Below, in pieces: positions 60,677 through 64,000 of a DNA stretch of 64,000 bases. Where the stretch lies: NCBI RefSeq assembly GCF_018143015.1, contig NC_054746.1, positions 43,032,201 through 43,096,200 of the forward strand, read 5' to 3'. How positions within the stretch are numbered: position 1 is the first letter of the stretch; each line of letters starts with the position of its first letter. A program made the translations under genes and the position numbers. This DNA is from Lytechinus variegatus (taxonomy: Eukaryota > Echinodermata > Echinoidea > Temnopleuroida > Toxopneustidae). The notes under the pieces were generated by a model. It was not told the origin of the DNA. It did not search any database and worked only from the letters and a program-made list of their open reading frames with translations.

Positions 60677-60759
60677 CAAAGGTACAAGTTTCATGATGTA
60701 TTGTGTATATGCAATGATGGTAATACTGCTGCCAATATTCAACTACTGCAAGGCACAAG
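60677..60759 (+). CDS. Signal-peptide exon of an unidentified secreted or membrane protein
   Basis: A clear acceptor (AATCTAAACAG) starts an exon at 60677. The ATG at 60693 opens MMYCVYAMMVILLPIFNY ending CKAQ, then a phase-1 GTATGT donor after 60759. A hydrophobic core, a small residue near the presumed cleavage site and a phase-1 junction just after it are typical of signal-peptide exons. The acceptor implies a further non-coding exon upstream. The next exon was not established: a candidate acceptor (TTTATTGCAG) at 62876 would continue EHFVVCPTCRVPRCFV to a stop, giving a cysteine-containing 39-residue peptide, but this is weak. The gene may instead extend beyond the window. No family recognised. 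Confidence 0.5.
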
Positions 60760-62256
60760 GTATGTGTAACTTAAGGATGAATATATATATTACATCAGAT
60801 AGTTTTGGGGGGAGGATTTAGGACTGTATTTGTTCTTGTTTCATATATATGGGTTTGCATGTGTGTGTAACTATATGATTTTTGTTATCACGATGTTCCG
60901 AAATCTTTCAAAATCTATAAAATTTTTAAAGACTCTTAAAAATAATAAAAAACACCCTTCACATACTAAAGAAGACTTTTTTTTCGTGGTATGAAAATAG
61001 ATTAACAAAATTTTACCGTTTATTTTATTTATTTATTCTATTTCATTTCCAGGTAAACATACTCATAACAATAGTCAATTTCATTACATTGAAAATAATC
61101 ATCATACAAAATCCAATACACAATATCAAATAAAAAAAACACAAAAAAAGAGAGGAAAGAACACACAAAAAAGAGGAAAGAACACCAGCTAATGCCTGGG
61201 GATTATCAAAAGAAATCGAGATTCTGTTAAAAGACTCTCCTCATTAGCTGGTGCTAAAAAAGAACACTAACATTGAAATACAGTCCAACAAATAAAAATG
61301 ACATTTGAAGACATAATTGGGCTAATGCAGGTTTAGAAGGAAAAAAAGGAAAGAAAGAATGAATGAAAGAAAGAAAGAAAAAAGAAAGAAAAGAAAAGAA
61401 AAGAAAGAAAGAAAAAAAGAAAGAAAGAAAAAAAGAAAAGAAGAAAAGAAAAGAAAGAAAGAAAGAAAGAAAGAAAAGGAGAAAACAAGAAGGAAATAAA
61501 GAAAAGCAAAAGCGGGATAAAAGTGAAAATGGAGAAACGGTGAAAGCAAAGTAAGAAGGCAGTATTACTGATATGCATTTTTTTCTGAAACGATTGATGG
61601 CTAGAATGAGGAAATGCAATGTTTGAATAAAAAAAATGTTTAAAATGCCTTTTCGATTGGTGGCATGCTACATAGGAGCTCCCGAAGAGCACTCTCCTGA
61701 GATTATCTCATCTTCTTCGTCATTCATTCTCCTTTTCTGGTGTTTCTCTTTTTTCCACCCGCTGTTGAAACATTTTTTTTGCGCGATCTTGTGTTGTTTC
61801 TTCATTGCTTTTGAGGTATTCGATGTAGATGATTATCTTCCGCATTTTTCTAATAATCAATTTTTTTTTCTTTTTTATTGCTCGCATGAAAATGAAAGAG
61901 CACGTTACATCTCTTTATAGTTAAAGTTATGCATAATATTCATTGTTTATCTTTTGCATTTCATTAATTGATACCAACAATATATTGGCAAATTGTAAAA
62001 TGTATGTTATAAACAAAATTATCAACAACCACACAACGCACTTAAAGCATGCTTGAAATAATAGTTATTGCAACGGGATAATCAAATAAAAATGAGTAGT
62101 ATATGTAGAGAAGAAATAGGTGAAGAAGAGACAAATGAGGGGGAGAAAAGTGGATTGTTAAAAATGAAAATATTGCATTATATGATATTTCATCTCTATA
62201 TTATATATGCATCCTTGCGCGGATTGTTATATATCTATATAAATATATCTATATAC
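60760..62256. other. Probable intron with A-rich retroposon end and GAAA microsatellite
   Basis: At about 61020-61265 a TTTATTTATTTATTC tract starts a block ending in CTCATTAGCTGGTGCT, which faces AGCACCAGCTAATG-like sequence, perhaps a retroposon end. At 61337-61510 lies a (GAAA)n purine tract giving spurious Lys/Glu or Phe/Ser frames. No exon recognised. Confidence 0.4.
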
Positions 62257-62552
62257 GTGGAGCGTTGTGGCCCAATGGATTAGTCTCTGGACTCTGAAAC
62301 AGCGGGTCGTGGGTTCGAATCCCAGCCATGGCGTAATTTCCTTCAGCAAGAAATTGATCCACAATGTGCTGCACTCAACCCAGGTGAGGTAAATGGGTAC
62401 CTGGCAGGAATTTATTCCTTGAAACGCAGCGCGCGTAACAGCTGCACTGCTAAAGCCAGGGTAATTATGCTGCATTTACTGTAGAGCGCTTAGAGACTTC
62501 TGACAAAGTAAGTATCAAGCGCTATATAAGCAAGTATAATTATTATTATTAT
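62257..62552 (+). mobile_element. tRNA-Gln-derived SINE
   Basis: It begins with a tRNA-like head: A box TGGCCCAATGG (62268-62278), an anticodon region CTCTGGACTCTGAAAC resembling tRNA-Gln(CUG), and B box GGTTCGAATCC (62312-62322). A non-tRNA body follows with AGCGCTTAGAGAC and TATCAAGCGCTATATAAG, then a (TTA)n tail. The head lacks pairing partners for a functional tRNA. Target duplications are not clear. Confidence 0.8.
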
Positions 62553-64000
62553 AAATACAGTTTACCCAAGCATGGCTTAATTTAACATAAATATGATTGA
62601 CAATAACATATACGTCATTGGTAGCAATGACGAACTATCATTTTCTTGTTATTTCCCCGTTTGTAATTTATTTCTATTACTTCGAAGAGCATGAGTCAGT
62701 TTATTAATTTCTCTAGAAAAAAAAATAAGGTTATCAAAACAAGTAAAATATTTTCTAGTTTAATCTTTAAATCGTATGTGAAGTAATTAGAGTGGGCATA
62801 TAGGAACGCTGTTTAAGAAAATAGTAGACGAAGCTATATAGCCTGACACTATCTAAAATCTAAAAACTTTATTGCAGAACACTTTGTTGTCTGTCCTACA
62901 TGTCGTGTTCCGCGTTGTTTTGTATAGTGTGTCCTTTGTTATTATTCTTTATGTTTTAATTCGAATTATTAACAATTATACTACAGGGAACCTATATCAC
63001 AATCTTCGTTTTCACAACGTTTTCTCCACATTGCAACTTTTAAATTACAATGATCATCAATTATGCAACTGTTTTAGGAATGATTGTGTTGTTATATTCA
63101 ATTCAATTCAAGGTTTATTAAAAACATGAGTCGCAGCCAAATGGCTTAATTGTTCATGTATACAAAGTAAAAACAATAAAAAGACTCATTACATATTTCA
63201 AACATTAAAAAACAGTAACCTTTGTATATATTAAGTATAATTTGAATTTGAATTTTACCTTTTTCATAATGGTTTGAGATGTGCAAACTGCGATCAACTT
63301 TGCTGTGGAAGAAAACTGGACTGAAATGAAATGAAATATAAATCGGATATTGAAATTGAAATCTTGCTTCGCCATGACATTGAGTTTCATTTTCATTCAC
63401 CTCATTAATCCCCAATTTAAAAAATAGATCTGTCATGAACACAAAATCATTATACACATGGACGGAAAGGGTATCTTTTGTTTAAAAAAATCAATGGCGC
63501 CAAATTAAGGCATGACTGCAATTAATGAATCCAGATGTTAATGATATCATAGTCCTGCAATGATTGCATTAAAATCCATTGAAAAATACTTTTTCAGTAA
63601 TTGACAATGTAATTGTATAATCAACACTTTTTTATCAATGCTCAAGTAAATTTCATTGAAAAGAAAATCGCAAATATGTTTATTTACTCATGTGTAGGAT
63701 AATGACATCATTGGCATCTGGATTCATTCATTTGCAGCCATGCCTTATGTTGGCGCCAATCGAATTTTACACATCACAGTAAAAAAAAAATACGTCCTGA
63801 TTATCCAACCGTGAATACATACCACATGAATATGATATCGAATTATTTAAGAGAAGGTATTTTTTCAGGCCATGCCATATATAACATTGTGAGTTGTCAA
63901 GTTTTTGTTTTCTATTACTCACACGGTATAGTAAACTTGCTTTTATTTTTTTTACCCGCAATCACTACTAGAACAGGAATAAAACATGACTTGAAAGAAA
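62553..64000. other. Unresolved right end of the window
   Basis: A repeat-like block at about 63105-63200 starts CAAGGTTTATTAAAAACATG and resembles a reverse-oriented retroposon end. A candidate acceptor at 62876 and another at about 63870 (TATTTTTTCAG) might belong to the gene starting at 60677, but no exon is convincing. The rest is AT-rich without recognised features. Confidence 0.3.

Noticed and set aside
61254-61692. Phe/Ser-rich and Lys/Glu-rich frames
   Set aside because: They come from a (GAAA)n purine tract.
62257-62335. Functional tRNA gene
   Set aside because: The tRNA-like head lacks proper stem pairing and is fused to a SINE body with a (TTA)n tail.

Overview
This is animal nuclear DNA: AT-rich, mostly non-coding, with long introns, GT-AG splice sites and dense non-autonomous DNA transposons. 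The lamin B receptor gene, a multi-CUB membrane protein and repeat families I associate with echinoderm genomes point to an echinoderm, probably a sea urchin. This assignment is inference, because no species-diagnostic search could be run.

Two genes can be assembled exon by exon with every splice phase agreeing. On the minus strand (31054 to 19234) lies a gene of five coding exons for a type I membrane protein of about 1600 residues. It has a signal-peptide exon, a small linker exon, one 4077-nt exon carrying seven CUB or CUB-like domains and a Ser/Thr/acidic stalk, a transmembrane exon, and a last exon for a 143-residue cytoplasmic tail. On the plus strand (44587 to 56324) lies the lamin B receptor gene (LBR): 13 coding exons and 587 residues, with a Tudor domain, an RS region and a sterol C14-reductase domain. 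Weaker candidates are a minus-strand exon near 1.4-1.6 kb, a minus-strand open exon at the left edge, a signal-peptide exon at 60.7 kb (plus strand), and CpG-rich promoter-like regions at 11.8 kb, 31.2 kb and 40.1-41.3 kb.

The rest is mobile and repetitive DNA. Region by region: 0.3-0.9 kb, a long-TIR MITE (family A, five copies in the window); 2.3-6.55 kb, a 4.2-kb imperfect palindrome carrying nested MITEs; 6.7-19.2 kb, several MITE families, a Tc1/mariner-like element with long TIRs and a dispersed direct duplication, with no convincing gene; 25-30.7 kb, introns of the CUB gene with two inverted copies of a 240-bp palindromic MITE and a long GAT microsatellite; 32.1-39 kb, a nest of hAT-type elements, two of them with perfect 8-bp target-site duplications; 45-56 kb, LBR introns with a 61-bp minisatellite and nested MITEs; 59.9-63.2 kb, a 106-bp tandem duplication, the signal-peptide exon and a tRNA-Gln-derived SINE.

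The two solid genes are unrelated in function: one is an inner nuclear membrane and ER sterol reductase, the other a cell-surface CUB protein. No operon-like or system-level organisation is seen. The most unusual structures are the long palindrome with unevenly conserved arms, the nested transposons whose target sites can be read directly, and the single giant exon encoding the whole CUB ectodomain.
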